Shown here: positions 1 to 12,720 of the stretch, piece after piece
Numbering within the stretch: position 1 is the stretch's first letter
Layout: every line of letters starts with the position of its first letter
Source: Dipetalonema caudispina
Taxonomy: Eukaryota > Nematoda > Chromadorea > Rhabditida > Onchocercidae
Direction: 5' to 3'
DNA length: 64,000 nt
Assembly (NCBI GenBank): GCA_013365325.1
Contig: JABVXV010000008.1
Coordinates: 372,001-436,000 of the forward strand
Notes under the pieces: model-generated
What the model saw: only the letters and a program-made list of their open reading frames with translations
Told to the model about the DNA's origin: nothing
Database searches by the model: none
Made by a program: the position numbers and the translations under genes

Positions 1-189
1 TTTTTATATATAAGAAGCAAGATATTTTCACGACATATTGTTTAAATCAGGGTAACGGAGGAAGTAAATATTAGATATTTTTGAAGTTCAGAATATATTG
101 AATTCCACACATTGAATGAACGTACACTCGAATGTACTTTATGTTGGTTTCTATTTGACCTTCATTGTAAATATATCCGAAGTATTTAG

Positions 190-3100
190 AAAACGGTGGA
201 ATTGGGTCAGGCGCGGAACTTGGACAGCAGTTTTCCGTCTCGCAGCAAGTAAAGTCAGCCGGACAACGGAATCAACTTGAAAATGCTGTTGACATTAAGG
301 TTAGTATATTAAGAAAAGCATCTAATTTTTCATTTTTTTGTTGAATGGAGAGGTAATACTGCAGGACTTTAGAATCTGCATAAAAGGAAACCACACAATT
401 TCAGTTTAATCTATTGGTTATAAGCGAACATGTATTTTTTATATCTCACGTTCTTCAACTTGACATAAATGATGTACAGAGTAAAATATGCACAAAAAAT
501 AATACATAGATTGCACTACAGCAGATAATTGTGATCACTGATTTTAAGGTTTGTGCTCATTACAGGTGGAAAACTTTGATATTGCAGCTCAAGGACGAGT
601 TTTGTTTCACAAAGCTGAGTTAACAATAGCTTTTGGAAGACATTATGGTCTTGTTGGCCCAAATGGGTATGCCATAAAATTTTTTCAAGTTCTCATAGTG
701 TTTCTGTTTCTCACATTTAATAATTATTTTACTGTTTTACAGAATGGGCAAAACCACACTTTTAAAACATATTGCGGCCAGAAAATTGGATATTCCACCA
801 AATATTGACCTTCTTTATTGTGAACAAGGTGTGTCATAAAATAAATTCAGTATCAGTGAAGTTTTTTTTTACTTAAGTGTTTGTTTCCATAGGGATTTTA
901 TCTAGTATGCATATTATTATTTAGTTCATCAAATTTCAGAAATTGAAGTTGACAGCACCCCGGCCATTGATGCTGTTGTCAAATCGGACAAAAATCGTCT
1001 AGCTTTGATGGAAGAGGAGGCGCAGTTGATAAAGAAGTTAGAAGAAGGAGATATTTCAGTTGGCGAGCACCTAAAAGAGGTAGTTGTTTGGAGCTATAGC
1101 TGTAAATGCAATGGGAGTTGTCATTGCAAATAAAATAATTGAAATTCCAAAATTTTCGTCAGAACAGTTGTATTGCCAGTTTTTGTTTAAAAAAAGTTTT
1201 CTATAGAATGCAAAATTGCCAGGTCACTGATGAACTGAAGAGTATAAATGCAGACGCAGCAGAGCCAAAAGCGCGCCGTATATTGGCTGGTCTCGGTTTC
1301 ACAAAAACTATGCAAGAAAAAGTTTGTGCTTTTATCCATCCGGTACGCTCTATCGTAAATGTTTCATTAAGCCTGTATTTCAATTTTTTTAGCCGGTTGA
1401 AGCATTTTCGGGTGGTTGGCGTATGCGTATCTCATTAGCCCGCGCCCTTTTCTTGGAACCGACGTTGTTGATGCTTGATGAACCAACCAATCATCTTGAT
1501 TTGAATGCTGTCATTTGGCTTGATAAGTTAGTTTAAAATTTTTACAAATTGTCCTCTCCTCCATTGATTACTAATTATTCTCATTATATTGAGATGTGAG
1601 TAAATTGGTTCTTCCTGCACTCTGTTAGTTCCAAATTAGTTTTAATCAGTATCTTTTATAAATTTGTTTAAATTGATCTAGACTCGCTATCGAGAACCTT
1701 TTATTGCAGCTATTTACAAACTTGGAAAAAAACCTTATTGATTGTCTCCCATGATCAGGGTTTTCTAGACAGTGTGTGCACAGATATTATCGATTTGCAG
1801 GATCAGAAACTGTATTATTACAAAGGAAATTATTGTAAGTTTTGAAAGTACAGTACAGTTCTCGCAGGCTTATTTGCACTAGTTAATGCGCAAACTATAC
1901 CGTTAGTAATTAACTGCAATGGAAAAAGTAGAAGAAGTTCGAAATAAGCTATTAAAAAAATAAAAAGCCGATGCAAAACAAGCAAAATAAAGTTATTAAA
2001 GGCAAAAAAGCTCTACTACTAAACTGGTTTTTGAGACAGTTTATATGTTTTAGCCAATCTGAGAGAAATTCTAGTTTAATCTTTTGAAATATTTTATAGC
2101 TGCTTTCAAGAAAATGAAAGATCAAAAAATGAGAGAACACATGAAAGCTTTCGAAACTCAGCAAAAGCAACTAGCTGCAATGAAGAAAAGTGGCAAAAGT
2201 TCGAAACAAGCTGTTGAAGAAATGAAAAACCGGTTACAAAACAAGCAAAATAAAGTTAGCAAAGGCAAAAAGGGCTCCACTATTATGGCTAATGAAGGTA
2301 ATTTCGTGAGGTGCTTCCACTAGTTTGTGGTCCGATTCTGTCAGAAAGTGGCTTATGACGTCAACTTTTTCATTATTTGGTTTAATGAATTCTTGAATAT
2401 TATTTGAATATTCAGTAATGCATTCTAACCCGTACTATTTTTTTCAGCTGATGCAGCACCAGTAGAATTGCTACAAAAAATTAAAGAATATAATGTTAAA
2501 TTCACTTTTCCGGACCCCACAAAATTGCCACCTCCAGTACTCGGATTACATAGTATGGATTTTCATTAAATAATGCAATATTCCATTAGAACTCTATAAT
2601 AATGTTTGACATTCTTTTTATTTATTCTTTCTTTGTTCTGTCTTTTCCAAACCAGATTTTGCAGGCGTAACTTTTGGTTACAAAGACCAAATGTTATTTA
2701 AAAATCTTGACTTTGGCGTGGATATGGATTCTCGTATTGCGATTGTGGGACCCAATGGTGTTGGAAAATCAACGCTATTAAAGCTACTGGCTGGCAAAAT
2801 TGAGCCAGTGAGTAGGAATTTTTTGCTCTAAATTTTTTAAATCCTTTAAATTTTATTGCAGTAAAACATAAGCAATAGTATTAAAAATTTGTGTGCTTTT
2901 AAAAACTTTTTAAATATCTGATCAGGATTTAAAAACTCATATGGGAACCGAATGGAGCTAAGTTAGTTGTTCTAAAGAGTCGAAATGAATGATAGTTTTT
3001 TTTTTTCCAATAAAAATGTTCGGAATTTAGCAACAAGGTGAAGTTCGGAAGCACAGACAGTTACGCATAGGGTGGTTCGACCAGCATGCCAACGAAGTAC

Positions 3101-4437
3101 TGAGTGGAGAACAAACTCCAGTCGAATACCTTTTCACTAAATTTCGGATCGATTATCAGGTTAAATTTTAACTTGCTATTCGCAGGAAATTTGAAAAACG
3201 TTTAAGAGCATATTTTTTAATAATCCGTCTTTATGCTTAATTACGTACTTGATGTTTGGTATATTATAAGATATACATGATTTAGTGCTTAATAAAGTTA
3301 CCATCGTAAAACATTGTTTTTATAATTTATTTCAGGAAGCGAGAAAGCGACTGGGTACAGTAGGTCTTCCTAGCTCTGCACACACCGTAAAGATAAAAGA
3401 TTTATCTGGTGGACAGAAATCTCGTGTTGCTCTCGCTGAGTTGGCTTTGGGAGCTCCGGATTTGCTGATACTGGTTATCTTTTTTGTGCTATACAGTAGA
3501 TTATATTTTCGCAATTTGAAAAAAAATTACGTGTCAGAGTCAAATTTAACAGACAAAAGTTTTAGTATTGGTAAAATATGAAACACAAGTAACTTTCTAG
3601 TGATTGTAGATTAGGTCTCTCCTATGAATCCACTGCTTGAAATATATAATTGAAAATCCTGCTGAAACTTCGTCTGAAGCCCTTGTCAACATTTTTTACA
3701 ATGTGCTAATAACATTGGTCCCATTCCTCACCACTACTTTTTGTACCACGTGCCCTTCTCATATAATTTTCCCTTGTTGTAGTTGCTGACTTCTCATACT
3801 TTTGGTTATTCCTTTTAACGGATACATTTCCACACCGTACAACATAAACATAAATGAAATTTATAAACTATGAGTAATTTATTATTTACACTGTCTGCGG
3901 ACATTCCTTTTTTTCTTGTATTGTTTCTGTTATTTTCTTAAGTAAAGCACTGTTTCCGAATCAAGGAAAAATATTTTTCCAGGATGAACCGACAAATAAT
4001 CTCGATATTGAATCAATCCATGCATTGGCAGAAGCAATTGAAAGCTTTGGTGGTGGTGTCGTAATGGTTACTCACGATGAACGTTTGATAAGAGAAACAA
4101 ATTGCCAGTTATGGATTGTTGAAAACTTGGTTCGTCGTGGATCACCTTTTTCATTTTTCATTCAGTTGCTCTGGTGTCCGTCCTTTTGATTATTTAAACT
4201 TTGCATATTGTGATAGGTATTCTAATATTCGGAATAATATTTCAAATTGTATTAAGTAATAGTCGATTTATAATTGTTCACTTCAGTAGCAAGATTTAAG
4301 CTAAATATTTGAATGTTCATCGGTTTATTGCCAAGTTTAAATTATAGGGCATTGCTGAAATTGATGGCGATTTCGAGGATTATAGGAAAGAAATTCTGGA
4401 ACAGCTTGGAGAAACGTCAACGTCACCAGGACGATAA
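190..4437 (+). CDS. abcf-1: ABCF1-type ABC ATPase, translation factor, 5' end outside window
   Basis: A soluble twin-ATPase ABCF protein. The family binds ribosomes and eIF2 and has no membrane domain. Fourteen exons were traced: 190-299, 566-666, 743-828, 940-1079, 1223-1321, 1393-1526, 1710-1834, 2100-2297, 2448-2552, 2656-2807, 3031-3159, 3336-3473, 3983-4129 and 4348-4437 (TAA). All junctions keep phase, giving about 584 visible residues. ATPase 1 has Walker A GPNGMGKTT (split by the intron at 667-742), signature FSGGW and Walker [14 protein letters not shown] Lys-rich linker follows (exon 8). ATPase 2 has Walker [10 protein letters not shown], signature LSGGQKSR and DEPTNNLD, with the intron falling just before the Asp. 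His switches appear as VSHD and VTHD. Similarity to animal ABCF1 is strong throughout, including the PDP linker and the C-terminal DGDFEDY. The Lys/Glu-rich N-terminus of the family lies upstream of base 190. Confidence 0.96.
1926..2030 (+). pseudogene. Decayed copy of ABCF1 exon 8 inside intron 7
   Basis: This intron stretch aligns base by base with the 3' half of exon 8 (about 2191-2290). Both share the core AACAAGCAAAATAAAGTTA and the flanking AGTTCGAAA.AAGCT, and end in a similar run of about 20 bases. I estimate roughly 80% identity by eye over about 95 nt. Read in the exon's frame, the copy meets TAA stops, and it lacks a convincing donor. It is therefore most likely a partial tandem duplication of exon 8 that has decayed. 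Confidence 0.75.
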
Positions 4438-6663
4438 ATTGCTAACTAATTTTTGTGGTGCGCTGAAGAATTGTTAATTTTTGTAAATAATTTAAATGAC
4501 CATTTCTCAATTTTCATGGGTCAGATTACATATTTTTTGTCTAATCTAAATCATTGTTTTCAATCCGTTGTCAGCAGGTTTTTACTGTTCATTGCTTCGT
4601 CGGTATTCGCTCTGTTTCGTGGTATTTTTGAAAAATGTGATGAGTATTCTGTAGTTCTTGTCGAATTTTCCCATTCTTTTTCTTTTTAACTACTCACCTT
4701 TTTGTTCAGTTAAAAACAAACTGCAGGAATGCTCTCTTCCGTCTACTAACAAATTATGTTTATGCCTTTCTAATCATGACTTCCAAAGTCAACCACTTTT
4801 GTTTTTATTCCTCATGTTTTTTGTTTCTTTGTTTACTGGTCTTTCCTTTCTTACACGCATTAAGAGCCTTCTTCTATATAATAAAATGAAAGGTTACTTA
4901 ATCTGGCTCTTTCTATCAATATTTAGTCACCTTTAGTTATATGACTGAATTCCGAGGAATCCAGCCACTTTATTTCGAGAAATTGTTCTCAAAGAAAAAT
5001 ATCGTTGGACCGGGATGGAGTTTGAGATTGATCCTTTATCTTGGGCGGTGTTGGTAAGACTCTTGATGTCAGAACAGCTTTTTCTCCTTTGATTTTGCCA
5101 AACTTCAATCTTAGTCCTTGACTTCATTTCGATATTTCAAAAACATGAGAACCTAACAAATGCATTAAATGATCAATTAATAAATCGCATTGGTAAAACG
5201 AATATTACGCATAATAAAGTGAAAAAAGATCTAGAAGAGTGAATCTCAAACTTGGCTTGAACAGAAAAAAATAGAAAATGTATCAAGTAGTTTTGCTTCC
5301 ATATCCATCAAAGTAAGCAAAGTGCAAGTATTTCGATACTTTTGAAAGATGAGGTGAATTAGATGTTGCAATGAAAATGAAATCGGGAATTATTTTAATA
5401 AAATACAATAAAACTGTCAGGAATTTACGAGAAATCGCATGGGAAGGAAATATTCAGATATTTTAAGAACATATAACTTATATGTTGGCTCGAATTTCTT
5501 CACCAACATAAATAAGAAGAAAAACAACAAGGAAAGACAACTGATAACCCTGATAAATTGCTACCCAAAATTAAAAGTAGGAAGTAAGTCAAGCTTCACT
5601 CTTGTGGTAGTAATATTTTTTTATGACCAATCTTATGCACTACGAAAAACGAGGCATAATTTTGCAGGCTAAACAAGAATTTAGCTTTGTAAATATGTAT
5701 TTGGTGTTTAGATTGGGGTGAACAAGGGATTTATATAAATTTCAATACTTTTTTTAATACAACGATAAATTTATTTAGATCTATTTAGATTTAATTGAAA
5801 ATTTGATTTATTTACTTTTAGGGAACTTATTTTTTTTAATCTTTGGAAACTAATAATCAATGATAACAGGATATTAAATCTGCAATAACGTACAGTCTTA
5901 ATCAATTTTTTATTTTTTTCCAAGTGAATCGGCCAATGATCTTACCATCCATCTGATTCCATGTCAATTTGCTGTCTAAAAGCAACACAATTACTTCTGC
6001 CTTTAACTTTTTGTTCAAACTATGAAAATTTGTAAAAATGGAAAGATAAGAAATAATGGAAAAGAAGTGGAACTAAAAAAAAAATCCGTCAAAAGCTATT
6101 TGGATAGTTAACATGAATACGCATTACAAATATATAAAATTAGCATCTAAATAATGCGAAGTGTCGCGTCACTTGTTTCATTTTCTTGATTACGCTTGAA
6201 ATCATTTTAAATTTAAGACGTTTGAAGAATTTATAGTCTCTACAAGTTTAGGCTGTGTGTGAAATAAAATGTTCGTGTTCTAGTACTTTTACTTTGCAAC
6301 TCCATGTGACTCATTAAGATTTGCTAAACTTAGCTCTTCATTTTCCTGCAAGAAACGACCTGATACTCTATTGTGACCTGGGAGAGAGATTAGGCACGAT
6401 GAGACATACTCCTCCTGATATTTTCAAAAAACTTGAGGAACCATTGTTGCTTGTTTGTTGCAAAGATTTAAGCTGAACGATTTGAAAGCTATCATCTTCA
6501 GCCCGACTTGTGCAACAACAGATAGATAATTGTATAGTGATAGCCATTTCTGGTAAGCTTTATTGCACTTCCAGATATTTTTACTCCTTACCTAATTTGA
6601 TTTTCAGCAAATTCAAAAAATCTACTATCTGACATCCTAACTACCCGTCTATATTTTAGTTCC
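4438..6663. other. Convergent 3' intergenic region
   Basis: This lies between the ABCF1 stop and the stop of the oppositely oriented GEF gene, so both 3' UTRs fall here. Several AATAAA-like strings occur, but none can be assigned. The short open frames of 60-90 codons are rich in Phe/Leu/Ser and lack splice-site context. They are typical of random A+T-rich DNA. No further gene was seen. Confidence 0.6.
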
Positions 6664-9600
6664 TTACTCGTTACAATATAAAACCATACTGGAAGTGCGA
6701 CAAATCGTTTCCCGAATCAGTCTCCGCTCTTCAGATGTTGCTGGAGAATAAATCAATGGCCGCTGTAAATGCTCTACCCAAGCCATCTTGGAATTGCGAT
6801 CCTTACATGTGAACACCACTTCTTTGCCAATCATTATCAATTTCCATGAGTTCTTTAGATTCAGACCCGTTGTCGAATCTAGGAAGTTTGAAACAAATCA
6901 AATTTTATCCCTCTGAATTTTAAGCTCAAAATAGCTCTGTTCATCTCTAATGGAACGAATATAAACATCGGATCCGTTAAATAAACAGGAAAATGAATGT
7001 GGATGAAAGATGACAGAGCTAGTTAAGTATTTTTTGGAAATGAAAATGTTCATTTCTCTGGAAACTAACCTTTTCCATCATCACAATTCAGAAATGTTAC
7101 TGAATCGAGAGAAATCCGGTCACGGAAAATATAAAAATTACGCTTGATGAGATCTTTTTTGCATATTACCAGCGACTGATCAAATAAAAATAGCAAAACA
7201 TCTTTATGCCAAATGATATTTCCGCCAATAACACAACGACAATATACTTCACCACTATGTATCATTCGACTGTTAGTTTCCACCAAATCTGGGCCCTGAA
7301 TTCAACTTTAGTTTTCTTTTAATCTCGAAAATTTTTTTAATTAGCATAATATTGAATGAAAATGTGTCAAATACTACAGAGTTGAACACAGATTCTGAAA
7401 TTCCCTTCTCAACTCATCCATCATATTTCACTTCTTACTTTATATTTTATTATTTTGAAGAGAACAATACCTACCCTCCATCCTTCGACATTCATTTGCC
7501 ATAAGACGATCTGCTGTAAACCTTCTAATCGTCGTTTCTTTTCATTTATTGTTGCAGCAACATTTTTCATCGCGGATGCGGCAGCCTGGAAATCATAATA
7601 CTTTAAGTGAAGAGCGAAACAAGAAAGTTGGCATGAATTCCCTTTTCAATAAAATTTCAATTTATTCAGAAATTTCGAATATTAACATATATTGTATTCC
7701 ACATAAATAAGGTACTGTTGTTCTCGAAAAACTGAAAATTCCTTGTCGCATACCTCTACTGGTTCTCTGTCGATGTGTGATGGTGGCGTCGCTTTCAATA
7801 ATTCCGACAGTTGCAACGGATAACGACATATTCTTTGCACGGGGGCTAACAAAAATCCTTCCAAGGGTAGCTTTGGCATCCCTCGGAGAAGTCGACACGC
7901 CTAAACTTTTTATATTTAAGACAAAAAGCACAAAAAATTATATAAAAGCGATGAATTTAATATTCGACATATTATATAAAAATGCATTTTTCGGATAGAA
8001 TTTAAAGGTTTTTAACAGAAGATCCGGAATATCGACGAACTTTAATAAATGTGAAGGGATTGAAATGGACACAGGAAAAGAATTGGAGATTTTACCGTAA
8101 AATTTCTATTATTTGACACGATTTTCCTTAAAGATTATTTGAAAATTACCTCGAAAAATTGGTAATAGTGAGATTTTTCATTGAGTAATGCCAGTTCAGA
8201 ACTCGAAACAGGTCGGTTATTGCAATAATCCGAATAGATCGAAAATTTTGAACGCTGAAAACAACATATCTTAATGTGTAGATATCATAGCATAAGTTTC
8301 GGACTAATGATAGAAAGAATCACAAAGATTCCATTTTATCACACAAATAAAGGAGTCTTTTCAAGATCGGTTCGATTCAATTTGGTTTAATTTTATTTAC
8401 ACTACTATTATTATGAATAAGTTGTTTAAAAATTGCTATCATTAAACCTATTAATTCTTCAACAATAAATGAGAAGAATTGAATGAAAAAGTTAACATTT
8501 CGGAGAAAAATGACTCCAACAGCAGAACTTTCGGGGACATTTTGATTGAATGCCAATTCAAGTTCTCGAAGAAATTTACAATGTAGAGCATAAATGGATT
8601 CAATATTGCCAAAAAGGCGTTGTACACGAGCTGCCGAGAACAAGTCGCTACGGCGACGGCATTGCTCCGTAAAACCCTGCAAATGTACCATGCAGAATGC
8701 AGTAATTTCAAAACCGCTGCAAGAATAAATAGTTTGGAATTATCAAAAATGAGGCTGAGATATTCAATACAGTCATTTCAAAGCAATGGAACTCATATCA
8801 TTTTACGATTTATTGGAAAGCAATTAACATGATGATACGATTAATTCAAATCGAATTGCTCTGCAAAATTGAGAGCTATTTCTTTTTTGTGTTTCCGAAA
8901 AATAGTCTACGCTCAACTTGAACGATACAATAATAAATTGACGATAGGATGATACGAACTATTAATCAGTGGTCAAAACTAAAAAATCCTTCACCTGAAC
9001 AATATTTTGCAGTAAATTGACATAGTCGCGTTCAGTTTGCATTAATTCTTGAACTATTTTTGCTCGTAAAAATCTCATTGATTGTGGGAAATAACTTAAT
9101 GAGAGAGCATTTGAGGTTGATGGATTGCCATTTAATACCTGAAATGTTGTGATATTTGTATAAAAATGTGTACTATTTAGCTTTAATCTTGTTTTTCTAC
9201 ATTTTTCCGCTATGTTTTTGAAGGATTAGTTTTTTTTTTTTCGCTGTCTTTTAAGTTTCGAAGCCTTCATTTAATAAGACAAAATAAACTGACCCTAACA
9301 TAAGATGATGGGAACCACCCAACCCTTTCGCGACAGTTACCGTACCAAAGTTCTTGATGTGATTGGTAATCAAGTACTGAGATGATATCGCCAATTGCAA
9401 ATGGTAACTCATTAGGTAGTATTGCTACATGATCCCAAACTGCTTCAGCTGACAATAAACACTGAAAATTTTTAAAATTAATCTGTAAAATTTCATTCCA
9501 TCGATTGAAGAAACATTATACGATATGATGAAAATGCATCATATTCGATATAAGCAGTCCCAGGCTCATTTTGATGCTATCATTCATCGATTTGTAAGAT

Positions 9601-10956
9601 AATTCAGCACAAACAAAAATGTAATAGAAATTTTTTAGTATTAGCACGATCAAATAAGAAAAGCTAAAGTCTTATCAAATCTGAGCATGCCTTTACGTTA
9701 TACTCATTCGCTTCTGCTTTTGGACAAATTGGAAAAGTTACGAAATTCTACCTAAATTTGAAGTTTTTCTCTCTTAAAAATCTTTCTACAAATTCCAGCA
9801 CCTGTTCATCACTACTGGACATTGTACTAGAAGTGGTCACTGACGATGATGCACTGTGTACGGAACTACGAATGCTATGAATGTTGGTTGAAGAGGTAGT
9901 TTCTGGAGTACGAAGTCCACTGAACAAAGCATATGCACTCATTCGAGATATATGAGATACTGTTGCTGATCCCCCGCTGTCTGGAAGAAATCATTTATTA
10001 TTTCACTTCATGTTCTCTCTATGCCTTTATCAGCGACAATATCGTTTATTTTCACTATATACAATTTCACTTGTTTCACATCGCATTTCTCTAAATGCGA
10101 CAGATTTCTGAACTTCTTTCTTGAATTATTAGATGGATTTAACAATAGGTCATTAAACTGTAAGTAATTATACCACTTTCATCATCGCTATCGATATGAA
10201 TCGGTGAGTGTACTGGATGGCTGCGTGATCGTTTCGTTGCACTGTTATCATTCTTTCGTACCAAACGTGTTGGTAATTCGAGCTGCAATAAAAAGTATTC
10301 AATTTTAATTTCAAGTTTCCATCTTAAAACTTCCAGTTTAAACAATTTGGAATTGGTATCAACTTCAATTTTATTTTTGCAAAACTTTTGCTCTCTGAGT
10401 AATCATTGAAATTTACTGAAATTTGCTGACTGATATTTCTGTTTTTAATGAAAGCTACTCGTTCTACTCTTCATAGATTAATGATTGGTTCTAATCTGTT
10501 TACTGCTTAAAATCAGTTATTTGTTATGGACTGAATTATATGAGTAGAATTTAGATAATTCAAAGCCAGTTTTAAGAGTGCACAGTGCAATATTAATAGA
10601 TGGGCAATTTTACAAGCAAATTTATAAAATCTCCTATGGACAAAACAATAATGTCGTACTACTGAACTATTAACACCCGTTAGTGTAACTATCAATGGAA
10701 GGAAAATAGTCTTATTACAATCAAAAGTATTTAAATGCAAACCAAAAAGAATGTAATTTGAAAATGCCTTCGCTTCAAAAAAAAAGGTGTAATTTAATGT
10801 TTTCTGAAAGGTAAAATAACCTGGGTTACTTTTATTAATTCTATTCTGCTCTGAAGTCAAAGGGATTGCAAACCTTCAGTTTTACAGGCATGACCGGAAT
10901 ATATGTAAATGTTTGCAAAAAGTATTTACTTCTTCGATCACAGCCAATCGTACCAT
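6664..10956 (-). CDS. Rho guanine-nucleotide exchange factor, SH3-DH-PH (ASEF/collybistin type)
   Basis: Exchange factor for Rho-family GTPases (the family acts on Cdc42/Rac). Exons in transcript order: 10956-10930 ([12 protein letters not shown]), 10282-10174, 9980-9752, 9461-9294, 9138-8995, 8676-8497, 8254-8150, 7900-7754, 7585-7475, 7295-7070 and 6878-6664 (TAA), about 550 aa. A Ser/Thr-rich N-terminal part is followed by an SH3 domain starting AEAVWDHV and ending GWFPSSYVR. The DH domain runs from [15 protein letters not shown] through GNIESIY to [17 protein letters not shown]. The PH domain includes [14 protein letters not shown] and the closing helix MAWVEHLQ. The order SH3-DH-PH and the exact wording around each motif match vertebrate ASEF, SPATA13 and collybistin. 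It lacks the C-terminal SH3 seen in ephexins. The 9752/9461 junction is out of phase with the splice sites chosen, so the true donor there is uncertain. Confidence 0.88.
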
Positions 10957-12551
10957 ATCGTTTTGTTCACTTTTACTACTACTTATCCGATTGCTTTATT
11001 GCTTCGTTGCACAAACAGCAATGATAACAATGGTAAAACGAAGTTTACTTAATGAAATATACTGCGGTACATTAACGCACACACAAATGCTGTAGATATA
11101 TCAGTTGTGAGGGTATAATCAGAAATGATAAGAAAAATTATGCGACACCCATTCCTGGACAGATCAACATCTACAAACCACTAACTGACGAATATTATCC
11201 CTGATACAAGTCATTCAATACGTATCTTTGATCGCTTGAATCTCTGTGAGAAGCAATGTTAAAAAGAAAATTTTATGATACAAGGATAGAGTGAGAAAAT
11301 GAGAAATAGAAAGAGATGAATAAGTTAGAAAAGTTTTGTAATTTAATTTGTGGAAACCAGCCGAACTTCTTGCTAATTTCTCAGTTTTATTTGAATGCAA
11401 GAAAGATTATTAAAGAACAGCGAAGGGTACAAGTGAATCTATTCTACAAAATCAGTTTGAAAAGTACAACGTAGAAGATGGTCGTCATTAATGATGAATG
11501 TTGAAACAAGCTATAATCAAATATTTTAATTGGAAACGTCGAGATCTGGAATTATTGGATAACAAAAACATCATTCAAAAAATGGGATGTTAAATAAAAA
11601 GAAACAGTAAAATTGGCTTTTATTCCATTTTAGTAGTTGGGACAGAAAAAAAAAAATTGACACAGCTCTTTCTCTGACATGTTAACAAAATAGCGAAAAT
11701 AATGGTATTTAAGTTTTTATAGTGATTGAAAAATTGTACGATGCAAAAAGAGAACCTCAAAAAAACTCATTTTAGCTGAAAAATATTTCAGAAAAGTAAA
11801 AAGTATTGTAAACGGAAGTACATATTTAAAAATCAATCAAAAAAATATTAATTTTCACTTCTGAACAGCTATAATTTGTCAAAAGTTTTTTTCAGTTGAA
11901 CAAACTGCAGTTTAACCCGCAGTAAAATTTTAGTTGAGAGTTATAAATCTTACAACCAGATTTTATTCGGATTATTCTAACATTTTTCTGCAATCAGTTG
12001 ATAAAAAGTAAGATGAATTACTGCTGTAATTTGCACATTTTATTCATTAAAGTTTCCAGACGATTAATTCAATTCTGAATTTCATAAACCCAAATTGAAC
12101 GTTTTACAGTTTTTTGTACGATAAGGAAAATAATTGCAAAAATGGCTGCTAGAAAGATTTAAAGTAAATTAAGTTGTTTAATTTTCTCAACGAAATGAAT
12201 CCATTAAAATATTTTGGGAAGAAATATAATCCATTTTATCATTGGGCCGCAATTAATCATAATATAAAGAAAATGTTCGCATAAAAACGATTTTGAATGA
12301 TCTTCAAAAAAGGATAAGTTATAAATTCATGAGAGAAAAGTAAGAATTAAGGAGAGCTTAAATTTTCAGTTAAATGAAAATGAATGGAACAAAAATTTTT
12401 CTTAATGGCAATGATAAAATAAATAGAATCATCAGATTAAGAGAAAAGATGAAGGCGAAAAATTCATAAATTACTTTCTAATCAAACAAAATACAAGAAA
12501 TTTGTGTTTAAATAAATGCGAAGAAAACAAAGTTGAAGAGAAGTAAGTTAC
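10957..12551. other. A+T-rich non-coding stretch upstream of GEF first exon
   Basis: Promoter or 5' flank of the short GEF form, or intron of any longer form. I see homopolymer runs and no convincing coding segment on either strand. Confidence 0.5.
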
Positions 12552-12720
12552 TTTAGAACATTTCGTAATATCTCTTCCAGATTTCTTGTATGCCAAACTT
12601 AACATATAATATTCATCTGGTAGACCAATTTTATCTTGACCAGCGATTAGCTGCTCTTTAACATTTCTGGTCAACTCGAACTTGCTTCTAATTTTCATAT
12701 GATGATGGTAGCACAAAATT
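12552..12720 (-). CDS. Candidate exon upstream of the GEF gene
   Basis: A segment bounded by acceptor CTTTAG and donor GTAACT. It is open in one frame for 56 codons and contains the words GQDKIG and DEYYMLSLAYKK. It ends in phase 0, which would fit directly onto the phase-0 GEF exon at 10282. An in-frame ATG inside it could serve as a start. I recognise no domain. It may be an alternative first exon of the GEF, or chance: the segment just upstream (12861-12952) begins with an in-frame TGA. Confidence 0.3.

Noticed and set aside
4453..4936. Plus-strand frames of 78 and 92 codons after abcf-1
   Set aside because: Phe/Leu/Ser-rich composition typical of T-rich 3' DNA, with no similarity or splice context.
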